From: Capra hircus
Taxonomy: Eukaryota > Chordata > Mammalia > Artiodactyla > Bovidae
NCBI RefSeq assembly: GCF_001704415.2
Contig: NC_030811.1
Coordinates: 2,638,501-2,702,500 of the forward strand
Reading direction: 5' to 3'
Length of the DNA: 64,000 nt
Both the position numbers and the translations under genes were made by a program. Shown here one piece after another: positions 1-12,616 of this stretch. How positions within the stretch are numbered: the first letter of the stretch is position 1; each line of letters starts with the position of its first letter. The notes beneath the pieces are model-generated. The model saw nothing but the letters and a program-made list of their open reading frames with translations. It ran no database searches and was not told the DNA's origin.

Positions 1-487
1 TAGCAAGGCCTCCCCCGCCCGGCCCTCGCCCCCAGCTCATTTGCTAATCTGCGGCCCGCTCCTCTGCCTGCGCCCCCTTCAGCCTCTCAGCCCCCTCTGC
101 CCTTCCAGGCTTTGTTGGGCTGTCTCCTCTTTTTTCCCTTTGTTGCTGTGGGTTCCCCAGACTGTTTGCACATTAAAAAAAAAAAAAAAATTTCCGTCTT
201 CCATGTCAGCGCGTTCTCTCCTGCCCCGTTTCCTGCAAGCGTGTGGATGCCTGAGGCCCACCATGGCAACGTCGGAAGGGACCGGAAAGCGATGCCTCGG
301 ATCAGCCCCCCGGCCAAGACTTCCCCTCCTTGTTAGAGGAGGGGCCAGAACGAGCAGCCAGACTCCGGGGTTGGGGGAGGAAGGTTGTGGACACCCAGCG
401 CTGAGTCCAGGTGCTTAGGTTGCCCTCCCCCCGGCGTGCTGGGCTCTGGGGCCTGCCAGTGGAGAAACAGCTCTTTGCTCTCTGGGT
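1..487. other. Intergenic, no feature supported
   Basis: Unique sequence with an A-run (174-190). Short open frames look random. Confidence 0.6.
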
Positions 488-697
488 ACTGAGTCGATTA
501 GGTCGTGTCCGACTCTTTGTGACCCCATGGACTGTAGCCCGCCATGCTCCTCTGTCCATGGGATTCTCCAGGCAAAAACACTGGAGTGGGCTGCCATTTC
601 CTCCTCCAGGGGATCTTTCCGAGCCAGGGATCAAACCCGCATCTTTTACGTCTCCTGCGTTGGTAGGCGGGCTCTTTACCCCCGGTACCACCCTCTA
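488..697 (-). mobile_element. Bov-tA SINE
   Basis: GTCGTGTCCGACTCTTTGTG body followed by a tRNA-Glu-derived head ending near GGTACCACC. An A-run follows (706-722). Confidence 0.9.
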
Positions 698-722
698 GTG
701 TTGCTAAAAAAAAAAAAAAAAA

Positions 723-3132
723 TCAGCAGACAACTGGAAATACCTTCTTCATGCCACGGCGCCATCCTGGGGCCGGCTGCCCTTCCCGCTAACACTCCTG
801 ACAGTCCCCTTTCCAGGGACGTCAGCCTCCTGACGCATGAGCCCCCTGTAGCCTCCGGTCCCCTCGAGCCCCGCGGGGCCGGGGCAGGGCGCGTCCTGGC
901 TCCGGGTCCTGATTAGAAATGTAAAGGAGCAGCTGCCCGTCTCTCCCTGGGGTGCGCCCCTGTCCCTCCGCGGGCCAGCCCTTCCCACCGCGCACACAGA
1001 GCGAGGCAGCCAGGCGTGCCGGGGGCGGGGGCCGCCAGTGGCCCCTTCGTCCTTTGCCTTCTGGTGGCTTCTGAACCATGAAGTCCTGGTCAGCGGTGCT
1101 CAGGACCATTCCTGGAGTGGGAGTAGGGGAGGGAGGCAGGGAAGGACCCTGGGGGAGCAGTGGGGGGCGGGTGTCCTGAGCTCATGTTTCCTGTTGGGAA
1201 GCATCCCTCCTTCCCAGGGACTTGGCGACCCAGGCTGGGGATGCAAGGAGTGGCTGAGAACACAGCGACACTCAGCCAGAGAGCGTGGTCCTTGCCCTGT
1301 GGCGATGCCCGCCTGGAACCTCAGTCCTCCTGGCCTGTGCTGGGTGGGGGAAGGGGAGGGCTGCTGTGTGGGGCTCTTCTGCCCGCTCCAGGGAGGACAC
1401 TCCAGGCCCTGGGGTGGGTGGAGAGATAAAGGCCTGAACAGGAGCCAGGCTGCCCCAGCACCACTGTGCCTGCTGACCCTGCTGCCTCTGGGCTCCTCTC
1501 TTGGCATTTGCCCCCCAACACCCGGGTGCAGGCTTCATCTCTTCTCTCCTGGCCCCTTGGAGGCCACCCCCCTGCAGCCCACCCTTAATCTGCTCCAGGG
1601 ACCTCTCACCACCGTCCCTGACGCCGCCCCCGCCATCGGGCCCTGCCACCACCTTCAGCATGGCTTTCTGTGGCCGACCTCTTGGCCCGGCAAGTAGTGC
1701 TGACTTCCCCTGAGCACGCCCGCCTCCCCTGTCCCCAGCATCTCTGACCCCACTTCCACGCGCACGAGTTCTCACACGGCTTCCCTGCTCAGGATCCCGG
1801 CAGTGGGGTGGTCGCCAGTGGCAGGACAGAAACACAAAGGGACGGGAGAGTGTGCTGGGGCTGGACGCCCGAGTCCCGGGCAGCTTCCATCACAGGAATG
1901 CGGGCCTGTGCGTTCTGGCCCCGTAGGAGCTGTCTGTCCAGCGGTCCTCCCCATCCTGCCCAGGGCTTTGCGCATCAGGCCGGGGCTGGGGTGGGGCTGT
2001 ACCCCTCCTCAGTGTACCCCTCAGGCCATCGGGGAGGCCCCTTTGTCCCTCTCAGGGATGCCGGGGAGGTGAAGTGAGGCCAGAATCCTCAGAGACCCCC
2101 GGATGATGGACGCGCCAACAGATGGGAGCATCATGCTGCTGGGCGGAGTGTAACCTGGGGCTGCAGCGGCCAAGGCAGCTGGACCCCGGGGGGCAGGGAG
2201 CCCAGCAGTGGGGGTCACAGACAGGACAGTGATGGGTAGGCAGGGACCCCAATCCAGCTCAGAGCTTGGGCTGGCTGCATCGCGTGGCCAGGGAAGGACC
2301 TGAGCCAGGGGCTGAGCCAGGTCACCGAACCACCCCAGGGGGATGCTGTGACTGCAAGGGGCTTCCAATCCGTCCTTTACCAGTTAGTTCTACAGACAAA
2401 ATACATGCTACGGATCCGGACCTGGTGTTAGTAGCACAGTGAGGCCCACAACTGTCCCCCGGAATTCCTTCTCCCTTCACAGCCCCACCTCCAATCCCAG
2501 CGAGTGGCTGCCCCGCCCTCCCCCCAACCCCCTCAGCACCCCCGTGAGAGGAAATCCTCTAAGGGACTATGAGCTGGAACCCTTGGGCCGCCTCCTGCAG
2601 GGTGTCTTGCCACCTCCAGCATCGTCGCGCAGTCTGGACCAGGCAGATGGTGGGGAGGCCCTCGGGTGAGGGCCGTGCCCAGCACAGAGCCAAGAGCCCT
2701 GGGAAGAGTTCCCTTAAATCAGTTACAATTAAATAAAATTAACATTCAGGTCCTCCACTGCCCTAGCCACGTTTCAAAGGCTGGACAGGCACGTGGACAA
2801 GTGGCTTCCATGTCGGCTGGCACGGAAAGCCCTCCTAGACTGCACTGTGTGTGAAGCAGCCTGGGTCTCCACACAGCCCCTGGGGACAGAGCTGCCCAGG
2901 GATCTAGGCCCTGCTGGCGGCAGAAGGGTCTCCAGAGAAGTGCCTTCAGTGTCCTGTGCAGAATGCCCTGTGCTTGGGGGCCTCCTTGCTGTAATGCTCT
3001 GTTCTCACAGGGTGGATACGCTCGTGGGAGTGTATACACGTAATGCATGTATTTTTGAGCGGATACATATGTACACATATATAAATTATGTCTGAGGTAC
3101 ATGCGGGTGCTGATGTGGTTGATAAAATGTCA
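723..3132. other. Intergenic, no feature supported
   Basis: GC-rich unique sequence. Overlapping open frames up to 219 codons (1038-1697) and 187 codons (minus, 1272-1835) show no domain and no splice-linked homology that I recognise. Confidence 0.6.
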
Positions 3133-3150
3133 TTTAAAAGCCCCATGGAG

Positions 3151-3444
3151 GGCTTCCCTGGTGGGTTGGTGGTGAAGCATCCGCTTGCCAGTGCAGAGGA
3201 CATGGGTTCGATCCTTGGTCCGGGAAGATCCCACGTGCCTTGGAACAGCTAAGCCCGTGAGCCACATCTACTGAGCGAACCTCTAGAACCCTGAAGCCAC
3301 AATCACAAAAGCCCACGTGCCCTGGAGCCCGAACTCTGCACACAGAGAAGCCCTCACAACGAGAAGCCCACGCACTGCAACCGGAGATGAGCGCGCACGG
3401 CAGCGAAGGCCCGGGACAGCCAAACACAAGTAAATACAAAGCTG
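3151..3444 (+). mobile_element. CHR-type tRNA-Glu SINE (cetartiodactyl)
   Basis: GGCTTCCCTGGTGG head with a B-box GGTTCGATCC, then the CHR body (GGGAAGATCCCACGTGCC, GCCCACGTGCCCTGGAGCC). Diverged flanking repeats TTTAAAAGCCCCATGGAG (3133-3150) and TTTAAAAAGCCCTGTGGAG (from 3447) look like an old target-site duplication. Confidence 0.75.
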
Positions 3445-3465
3445 TTTTTAAAAAGCCCTGTGGAG

Positions 3466-4983
3466 CTGAAAGCTGTGTTACTGTCTACGTTTTCTCAGAA
3501 AGCACTACCACCGTAACAACCATCCGGCTGCGGATCCAATCTTCGGATGTTAGATGAGATCTTTTTATCTGAGAAGGCCGGGATCACTGCCCCAGATGAA
3601 AGGGATGGGTCGGGCTGGAAATGTGGAAGTGGGGTGTGAGTTCCTTCGAGCTGGAGTGAAGAGCTGTGTGGGCACGACAGGCAGGCCCAGACTGGCTCTC
3701 GGGCCAAGGCCCTGCGCACAGGAGGCAAGCAGGGCGTTGGGCCTGGGCGTGCACTTGGCCATCCCAGAACGGATGAAGAGAGCACCGCCAATGGGGAAAC
3801 CGAGGCACAGACCGAAGACCACCGGCTCCCACACTGGGCAGTGGCGGTGCCCTGCCTGGGGCCTCCCCAGAGCCCGCCTGGCGGGGAGAGGACAGCGCCG
3901 TCCCCCAGGTGGGAGACCTCCCGTTGCCCAGGTCTCCCGGTCCGCTCCGGCCCCTGTTCAGCCTGTCAGATTACAGGCAGCCACGCTCCGAGTTCTCTCT
4001 GATGTGCAGACACTCCCCTTGGGAGTTCATAGTGGCAGCCAAGAAATTAACTTGCAGAGGTCACCCAGCATCCTCTGCTGAGGGCTGAAAGCTCCCGGGC
4101 CTGCCCTGGCCTCAGTGACGGGGACCCATAGAGCAGTGCGCTGCCCCCCGCCCCCGGCCTGGGACCCCAGGAGCAGGGTCTCTGGGTCAGAGCACCTGGC
4201 TTGTGATGGATAGCCTCCAAAGACCCCTCCTTGACCCCCATCTAGGGCTCCACCCGACCGGCCTGGAGCAGACAGCAGCCCGGGAAGGCGTCTTGGAGAG
4301 ACGGGAGTGGGGCCCTGGTGAGGGTGGGGGACACTGGTCAGGTGAGGGCTCCAGGGAGTCCCTGACCTCCTAGGGGTAATTGTGTCCTTAGAAGACAGAC
4401 AACCCAGCAGGGGGTGGGGCGTGATGGAGGGGGCAGGGCGGGGGCTTGCCAAGAGGCAGACCAGCCCCAGGCCAGGAGGGGACTTCGGAGAAAGCCCGGC
4501 TGTGCTGCGAGAAAGGGACAGCCAAGGAGCCACCGGCCTCCTAAAGCCAAGGACACCCCAGGGATCATGGCGGAGCGGCTCTGGGAGGCTGGCTCTCACA
4601 GGTGGGCCGGTTTCCATCACACCTGTGCCCAGAGGCCGGTGTTGGTCCTGATGACCGGGGATCCAGATGGCAAAGGGGCCGTGCTCCCCTGAGAGGAGAA
4701 GGGGGCCCCAAGGGGGCAACAAGGCAAGTGACCCCCTAGGTCACAGCTTAAGAAGGAGTTGGTGGCTGGAGCAAGAGATACGGGAGACCCTGAAAGTCAC
4801 CGTCGGGTCAGCAGAGTTGAGTGAATGGAGCCCAGGGCAGAGCTCAGCCTGCGTTGTAGCAGGAGGCGTCATGCTTTGCAGTGTAAAGGGGGCGTCCTGA
4901 CCTCGAGTGGGGCTCACGATGGACATGGTGTAGGGGGTGGCCAGGTGGAGACCAGAAACCCTGGAGGAGTTATCTGGACACTG
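3466..4983. other. Intergenic, no feature supported
   Basis: Unique GC-rich sequence. The 231-codon minus frame (4027-4722) is proline-rich and compositional. AACTTGCAGAGGTCACCCAGC near 4050 may be a MIR remnant. Confidence 0.55.
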
Positions 4984-5203
4984 TGTGCTAAGTCACTTCA
5001 ATCATGTCTGACTCTTTGTGACCCCACAGACTGTAGCCCACCAGGCTCCTCTGTCCCTGGGATTCTTCAGGCAAGAATACTGGAGTGGGTTGCCATGCCC
5101 TCCTCCAGGGGATCTTCCCGACCTGGAGATTGAACCCATGTCTCTTACGTCTCCTGTGTTGGCAGGCGGGTTCTTTTACCACTCGAGCCAGCTGAGAAGC
5201 CCC
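4984..5203 (-). mobile_element. Bov-tA SINE
   Basis: Full-length reverse copy from GCTAAGTCACTTCAATC to the tRNA head GAGCCAGCTGAGAAGCCCC. Confidence 0.93.
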
Positions 5204-5901
5204 TATCTGGACACGAGCATGTCCCAAGAGGAACAGCTGACAAGCTCTAATTCGACACTAACCTGGCCGGTGTGAACCAGGTCTGTGGTGGAGAGGGGAG
5301 ACGGGGACAAAACGGCTTGGAAAAGCCAGACAGTGGCCTGCCTGCAGCCTCACCCCAGATGGGCCCCTCCTGCATCCACTGCCCACACACTTCCTTCCAC
5401 CCAGGACCCTGAGTTTCCGTGGGTGCCTCCTGGAAGGGGCTGACCCGGCCCCAGCTCCAGGGAGGGCTCTGATTGGGCAGGTCAGTCACCACGTCACCTG
5501 GTCATTGGCTCAAGAAAAGCACAGAACGCGATGTGAGCCAGTGAGGCATCAAGACATGTTCACTGGGAGCCTCTGGGAAGGACCTTCCTTCTTTCCAAGC
5601 GTGGGACCCAGGAGTGGGAGTCCTCTGGGTGTGAAGCAAGAAGATTGAGACCCTCATTTTGGCCAGAAGTCAAACTGCATCCATGCAGAAAGGAAGCATT
5701 AGGATGAAGCCAACAACTGGGGAGTCAAAGGGAGGGGCAAAGAAAGCCAGCCCAGGTGACGCTGGTGAGCCCTGCTCAAGCCTTTCCTGAAGCCATCTTA
5801 CTGCTGGACTTTGGGGCTTGTTTAAGCCAATGTTTTTTTTCTGTTTCTTGTGACTGAGAGCATCATGACACAGCTATAGATCCATTTTACATTAAACAAT
5901 G
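5204..5901. other. Intergenic, no feature supported
   Basis: Unique sequence between a Bov-tA and a BovB fragment. Nothing recognisable. Confidence 0.6.
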
Positions 5902-5911
5902 CTGACAGGCT

Positions 5912-6552
5912 GTTCAAAAAATGAAGACCATGGCACCCCTTTTAATCACTTCATGGCAAATAGGTGGGGAAACAATGGAAACAATGACAGACTTTCTTTT
6001 CTTGGGCTCCAAAATCACTGCAGATGGTGACTGCAGCCATGAAGTTAAAAGACACTTGCTCCTTGGAAGAACAGCTATGACCAACCTAGACAGCATATTA
6101 AAAAGCAGAGACATTACTTTGCTGACAAAGGTTTGGTCTTTCCTGTAGTCATGTACATATGTGAGAGTTGGACCATCAAGAAAACGAAGCACTGAAGAAT
6201 TGATGCTTTTGAACTGCGGCGTCGGAGAAGACAGCAAGGAGATCCAACCAGTCCATCCTAAATGAAATCAACCTTGAATATTCATTGGAAGGACTGATGC
6301 TAAAGCTGAAGCTCCAATACTTTGACCACCTGATGCAAATAGCTGACTTATTAGAAAAGACCCTGATGCTGGGAAAGATGGAAGGCAAGGGGAGAAGGGG
6401 ATGACAGAGGATAAGATGGTTGGATGACATCACCGACTTGATGGACACGAGTTTGAGCAAGCTCCAGGAGTTAGTGATGGACAGGGAAGCCTGGCATGCT
6501 GCAGTCCATAGGGTCGCAAAGTTGGACACAACTGAGTGACTGAACTGAACTG
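5912..6552 (+). mobile_element. 5'-truncated BovB LINE (3' end only)
   Basis: The last ~640 bp of BovB, with frame breaks in the C-terminal coding part and the ACTGAACTGA tail. CTGACAGGCT occurs at 5902-5911 and again at 6550-6559, a probable target-site duplication overlapping the tail. Confidence 0.9.
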
Positions 6553-6559
6553 ACAGGCT

Positions 6560-7259
6560 AGATGAATGAGGGTCTCATGTTTATAATGACATCTGAGATG
6601 CTGTTGTGATCAGTCATTTAAAAACCTTTCTTCATTCATCGTCTTATTTTCCCCATGTGGACTATCTCAGTGAACAAATAGTAAAGGACAGTGACCATCG
6701 TGCTACGGCCCTCACACGTGGATGCTTGAAAGGCCTCCTGTTGGTCGTGAGAGTCAGCTAGACCAAGAAGGACAATCAGAATTTGCATAGGAGAGGGAAA
6801 ATAAAAGTGATAGTCTTTGGAATCGTATCCTTATTTGGTTTCTTCTCTGTATCCCAAAGTTGGAGGCCCAGAGCTGGGAACAGGACTGCTTATCTTACTG
6901 CAGAGTCTGGATTCTCTTCCTAGGCCCATGGCAGGGGTACCAGACTGGTCAGAGGGTCCTGGGTGTCCCATGACCCCATTCTGCCTAGGAAGCCTGGTTC
7001 CTGTCGTCAGGCCTGACACCCCCAGCTCCAGCCATGCCTCTGATGACAATCCGGCCCTGGTTTGAGTCCTGGAAGCAGGGACCTCCCCACATTCTGCTGA
7101 CAGTGAGGCTTTAACCTCTAATGCCCTGAGCAGATGCCCAGTCAGTCCCCAAAAGCCAGCAGGAAAAGACTCTGACCTCCAATTCACTCCATCACGGCTT
7201 GATTTCAGCCCTGCAAGCAATTAGCATTTGGCATCAAACACAGTAACAGAGAGAAGCTG
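6560..7259. other. Intergenic, no feature supported
   Basis: Unique sequence up to the CA-rich tract. Nothing recognisable. Confidence 0.6.
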
Positions 7260-7560
7260 CTCCCCACATACACACAACTCACATAACACACACACACAAT
7301 CAGGTATACGTGTGAGTGTGCACAAGTGGGTGTGCACCCACAAGCACCTGCATCCACACGTGGACGGGCACACACAGGTTCACACGTGCACACGCACATA
7401 CAGAGAGTCACATCCGTTGCGTGGGCGGCATGCAGGTGTACACACACACGAGGCTCCCTTGTAGGCTGCGCACTCACACACCACACGCGCGTGCATCTCA
7501 CTCACAAGCATGCGCAGGCACCATACCAATGTGGGTGTGCACAGCCTCACGCGTGCACGC
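7260..7560. repeat. CA/TG-rich degenerate microsatellite
   Basis: About 300 bp dominated by CACA, CACGCG and TGTG steps (for example AACACACACACACAATC near 7285). Open frames here are low complexity. Confidence 0.8.
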
Positions 7561-7671
7561 CTGGGTCAGCCCCTCCACATATGTGGGATGCAGGACGCTT
7601 CTCCGCTCACCCCGCAAGATGCCTGTGGCCACCCCCGGCCACTGCCCAGCTCACACGCCAGATAGAAGGCT

Positions 7672-7947
7672 GCTGCTACTGCTGCTAAGTCGCTTCAGTC
7701 GTGTCCGACTCTGTGCGACCCCAGAGACGGCAGCCCACCAGGCTCCCCCGTCCCTGGGATTCTCCAAGCAAGAACACTGGAGTGGCTTGCCATTTCCTTC
7801 TCCAATGCAGGAAAGTGAAAAGTGAAAGTGAAGTCGCTCAGTCGTGTCCGACTCCTAGCGACCCCATGGACTGCAGCCCACCAGGCTCCTCCATCCATGG
7901 GATTTTCCAGGCAAGAGCACTGGAGTGGGGTGCCATTGCCTTCTCCA
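7672..7947 (-). mobile_element. Bov-A2 SINE (dimeric)
   Basis: Two BovA monomers in tandem with an internal AAGTGAAAAGTGAAAGTGAA linker and a (GCT)n tail at the left. Flanked by a perfect 12-bp duplication AGATAGAAGGCT (7660-7671 and 7948-7959). Confidence 0.95.
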
Positions 7948-8246
7948 AGATAGAAGGCTACCAGGCCCCCAGTGAAAACTCGGGTATTTCCTCTGCCTCT
8001 AGGATATTTTTACGTTTTCCAAGAGACAGTATTCTTGTATTGGAGAGAAGCTTGAATTAGGAAGTGGAAAACCCAGTCGTCCTTGAAGGCTGTCATGGTG
8101 GGGCTCCCCAGGCAGCGCTGCTGAGCCAGGTGAGAGTCTTCCAGCTCTAGGGTATAAATGGCACGAGGCTGGGGAGTGGTGGGCCATGGGGCAGCCACCA
8201 CAGTGAGCCCAGACAACCTCGGGGAGCCCTGGAGCCCGGCTGGCCC

Positions 8247-8764
8247 TTATGACCAACCTAGATAGCATATTGAAAAGCAGAGATATTTCTTTGCCGACTA
8301 AGGTCCGTCTAGTCAAGGCTATGGTTTTTCCTGTCGTCATGTATGAATGTGAGAGTTGGACTGTGAAGAAGGCTGAGCGCCGAAGAATTGATGCTTTTGA
8401 GCTGTGGTGTTGAAGAAGACTCTTGAGAGTCCCTTGGACTGCAAGGAGATCCAACCAGTCCATTCTGAAGGAGATCAACCCTGGGATTTCTTTGGAAGGA
8501 ATGATGCTAAAGCTGAAACTCCAGTACTTTGGCCACCTCATGCGAAGGGTTGATTCACTGGAAAAGACTCTGATGCTGGGAAGGATTGGGGGCAGGAGGA
8601 GAAGGGGACGACCCAGGATGAGATGGCTGGATGGCATCACTGACTCGATGGACGTGAATCTGAGTGAACTCCGGGAGATGGTGATGGACAGGGAGGCCTG
8701 GCATGCTGCGATTCATGGGGTCGCAAAGAGTCGGACACGACTGAGCAACTGAACTGAACTGAAC
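8247..8764 (+). mobile_element. 5'-truncated BovB LINE (3' end only)
   Basis: The last ~520 bp of BovB, starting at the ATGACCAACCTAGATAGC segment and ending in GAACT repeats. Very similar to the 3' end of the 47.6-51.1 kb copy. The open frame within (8423-8752) is a fragment of the BovB C-terminal region. Confidence 0.92.
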
Positions 8765-9105
8765 ATTGTGGAGAGAGTGTGCAGATGCTCTAAAGCAGGT
8801 ACGACTTGGGGGGACCATTGGCTCCCATGTTGGGAAGCACCATCCGCAGAGCGCAGCTGAGGCTGAGGCAGAGAACAAGGCTCACAGCAGAGTGCCACCA
8901 CCCAAAACACAAGAGGGTTTCACAGAGCGGGTTCCCCTCCCGGGGGCTCAGCCTTAGGACGTGGGAGTCACGTCTTGACAGATGTTCTCAGAGACCACAT
9001 CGGCTTTAGCCAGCCCACAGAGAACATGCTAAACAGCACAAATGGATTTTGTAGTGGGTGAGGGGTGGTGAGATGCCTGGCCACTCTGAATGGGAAAATG
9101 TAAAC

Positions 9106-9390
9106 GTTCAGTTCAGTTCAGTCGCTCAGTTGTGTCCGACTCTTTGCAACCCCATGGACTGCAGCACGCCAGGCTTCCCTGTCCATCACCAACTCCCAGA
9201 GTTTACTCAAACTCATATCCGTTGAGTCAGTGATGCCATCCGACCATCTCATCCTCTGTCGTCCCCTTCTCCTCCTGCCCTCAATCTTTCCCAGCATCAG
9301 GGTCTTTTCAACTGAGTCAGATCTTTGCATCAGGTGGTCAAAGGATTGGAGCTTCAGCTTCAGCATCAGTCCTTCCAATGATGCTAGGAA
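9106..9390 (-). mobile_element. BovB LINE 3' fragment
   Basis: Reverse orientation, beginning with the tail GTTCAGTTCAGTTCAGTCGC. At its truncated end CATCAGTCCTTCCA (9364-9377) is repeated inverted at 9400-9413. Confidence 0.9.
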
Positions 9391-9413
9391 GAGTGATGCT
9401 GGAAGGACTGATG

Positions 9414-10839
9414 GCCTTACCAAGGGCCAAGAGTTTAAGTAGAGCTCAGGCACACGCCTTGCATGGAATATAAGATAGACACCAGGACAGGGAGATCAGT
9501 GAAAACCCTCCAGAAATGGTCCCCAAATCTCAGGTGCAGGCAAGGAAGGAACTTGAAAGGGGCCGTTTTCACGGGCTATTTTCTGTGAAGTACACACAGC
9601 ACCCCAGAACTCTGCAGGACTCAGCGGCTCGCAGGAGAATGTGTGTACCCTTCTGCTCCTCGACGCATGACTCAGCAGCAGTTCAGCTGCCCAGGGATGG
9701 GCTCGGCTGGGCGGCTGTGTGTGGGTGGGTCCAGGTCCACATCACAGGGGTTCATCTGGAGTCCAGGCCCCTGGAGATTCCAGGAGCTGAAGTAAGCCAG
9801 CACTCTGCAAAGAGTTCACATCCAAAGCTCAACATCGAAACAGTGGGCTTACACTCTGTGCAAAGAGGAGGGGGAGGGAAAGTGAATATTTACTGAGAAA
9901 CAGTCCTAACTAGCAAGGGACCTAGGCAATGCTTTCTGTTGGTACAATTTTTGTTTCTGCGTCTTGCCTTGCTTATGTTGAGATAAAGTTAAGGTGCTGG
10001 CACTCCTGTCTCGACCTGCAGGGATTATGTTTCCTTTACCTCTTCTTTTTCTGAGATCTCCTAGACTTCTTTTTACTAGGGCTGCCCCTGCTGTTTGCGT
10101 AGATCAGAGAAAGGCACCCCCACTGAGTAGAAGCCTTGATGAGTGGGTGGCACCTTTTCGCAATTTAGAAAAAGGCACCCCTTTCTTGAGGTGGATGCAG
10201 CTCTATGCTAGGACAGGGAGCTTGGCAAACAGAATACAGGTTGAGTTTTAACCCCACCATCTCAGAGGCTGTCTTTGTGCAGTGAGCAACCTACTCAACT
10301 GTACATGGCACCCTGTGTCTGTACAACTCTTCTCACTCTGCGCTAGCAAGTAACATTAAATTACACATGTAGGTCAATGGATGCCCTCTGAAAAACAAGA
10401 AGGAAAAGACTCCCGTTGCTTTCCACATTCAGCAGGGTGTACACACTTTATATTTCGGAGTCGGGGGCTAATACGAGTTCACTCAAACAGTTTTCTCTTC
10501 CTGAGACGGTAGAGATGAGAATGCAAATTTGCTTGAGCTGGACAGTGTGACCCAGAGTGATCACAAAAGAGGGCTGGGAAGAGCAATATTGACATTAGCC
10601 TTGAACATTTTCTACATGAAGGTTATAAGAATAGTGCCAATCCCAATACATATAAATGCTGTTACCTGAGAACGTCCGGTGACAGGGAGTGTGGTGTGGC
10701 TCAGCAGCTTTGAGCCCAGTAGTAGGTAAGCCTCTGTGCAGAGACATTACGTCACAGCTTCTTTAACCTCATTCTTAGCTTTGCCTTCCCAGCTCTCCGA
10801 GTAGAAGTCCATGTGGGCCCTCCTGCCCTTTCAGGTCCT
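9414..10839. other. Intergenic, unidentified
   Basis: Mixed composition. 9990-10340 contains AGAAAGGCACCCCCACTG and AAAAAGGCACCCC, a short internal repetition that could be an old mobile-element remnant. Family not recognised. Confidence 0.45.
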
Positions 10840-10924
10840 CCAGGGGGTTTTCCTAACCCAGGAACCAGACCCAGGTCTCCTGCACCACAGGCAGATTCTT
10901 TACCACCTGAGCCACCAGGGAAGC
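10840..10924 (-). mobile_element. Bov-tA SINE fragment (tRNA head)
   Basis: Only the head end remains: CCAGGTCTCCTGCACC .. GAGCCACCAGGGAAGCCC. Confidence 0.85.
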
Positions 10925-12492
10925 CCAAACTGCAGATATTAAACAGTTAAAGCGATGGACACGCATACTTTAGCATCCCAGGGGCTGTCAACGTTTGCAC
11001 TTGAATCTTCCTCCTCATTCTGGGCTGATGCCCTCAGAGCGAGAAGCGGGAAAGGGCGAGGAGCCAGAGGTGAAGGGTCACGGGCAGGGGGGCTGCCCCT
11101 GTTCTCAGGACTGGCCGTCCCCAGGGTCGGGAAGGACGGGCCGCCGTCGCCAATCGGACACACGGGGTTTCCTTTCGGCTGCTGGCCTGTGCTGCTCTGA
11201 CAAATTAGCTGCATGTCTCACTGTCCTGTCGGCCTCACTCTCTGGGTCCAAGGTGAGCTGGCGGGCTGTGATCCACGGCCATTCAGGGGTCCATGCGGAT
11301 GTGCGCTCGCTGCCCTGTGAGCTCACTGTCTGTCCTGAGGCATCGAGGGCTGCAGAGATGGGAAAGGAAGGATGGGGGGTCTCACAACTCACGAGCCTTG
11401 GACCTAAAGTCCCAGTGGGTCACTTTGCCCCAGGACCATTGGCCAGAGCTGCTCCACTGTCCCCGACCTGCCCACCAGGAGGCTGGGAGATGCGTGGGTG
11501 TGCACAGAGTGTTTGGGGAGCCGTCGCCCCTCGGTCCTCCCACAGTTGTCCTGTGCCCCGGTGCCAGGCATCCACCACCAAGGCTCCCTCCTTGGAAGAA
11601 GCCAGCCGCGCCTCTGCCTGCCCGGGACCTGCCTTAAAAACGCAATCACTGCTGGACCCGAAGCCTCAGCTCTGCCATTGCCAACGTGGCGGCTTTGGGA
11701 GGGTGACCTATGCCCTCCGGGCCTCACGGATGCCTTCCCAGGAACAGGACTGTGCTCCCGGGGCTGTGGCGCAGGACCGCAGAGAGCTCCCAGGAAGGTT
11801 TGTGCTGAGATAGACGGGTGGTCAGGCTCAGGGCTTGGCAGGTCCCGGGGCGGCCAGAGGGTGGACCCGGGTGAGCTGTGCCCAGGGAGGGTGCTCTGCC
11901 TGCCTTCATGGCTTCATGTTGCAGGCCAGTCCTCCGAGAAAGTGCAGGACGAGGGGCTTGCGTCTAAAGCTTCCCCCAAGGGTTCCCATCTCCGCTGGAA
12001 GCAGCATCTAGAGCACAGGGGCTGGGCTTGCCACATGACAGCGATGTGCCCCCTCCTTTCCCGTCCCAGCCCTGGCCTTCTGCAGCCTCGCCACCCGCGC
12101 TTCCAGTTTGAGAAGCTCAGTCCTGACCCCGTGGACCCACTGCAGTGAACTAGACTCACTCCCCGGGAGTTGGCAAGATGGTAGAAACATCAGCCGTGAT
12201 TAATAGCTCCATGCTAACCAGGGTCCTGGGCACCCAGCGAGACTCAGTGCCCGTGGGTGCCCAGCGGGACCCAACACCACAGGGCCCCTGCAGGACCCCC
12301 TCGATGTCTCCATCAGGACCCTGCATGTCATCCTCTCGCTCCAGGCAGCATCCTGAAGGCCTCCTGGCGCGGCTCAGGGGGGCCTCCTGAGAGCCCACAG
12401 GCAGCTTCTCTGCTTCCTTCCCTCCAGGTTTCAGAGGAGGAGACGGAGGCTGAGAGGAGAAAGGAGCACTCTCAGCAGGATAACTGCGTGCT
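10925..12492. other. Intergenic, no feature supported
   Basis: GC-rich unique sequence. The long plus frames (10995-11813; 11498-12148) have no recognisable domain and strong compositional bias. Confidence 0.55.
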
Positions 12493-12616
12493 ATGGCCTG
12501 GAGAAGGGGATGGCAACTCACTCCTGTGTTCCTGCCTGGAGAATCCCCTGGGCAGAGGAGCCCACGGTCTGTGGGGTGGCAGAGAGTCAGACGTGACTGG
12601 GCGACTCAACAGCAGC
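12493..12616 (+). mobile_element. Bov-A SINE fragment
   Basis: The BovA body without a head: GGAGAAGGGGATGGCAACTC .. GAGAGTCAGACGTGACTGG. Confidence 0.85.

Noticed and set aside
7260..7560. CRISPR-like spaced repeats
   Set aside because: This is degenerate CA microsatellite in a mammalian genome, with no regular repeat-spacer pattern.
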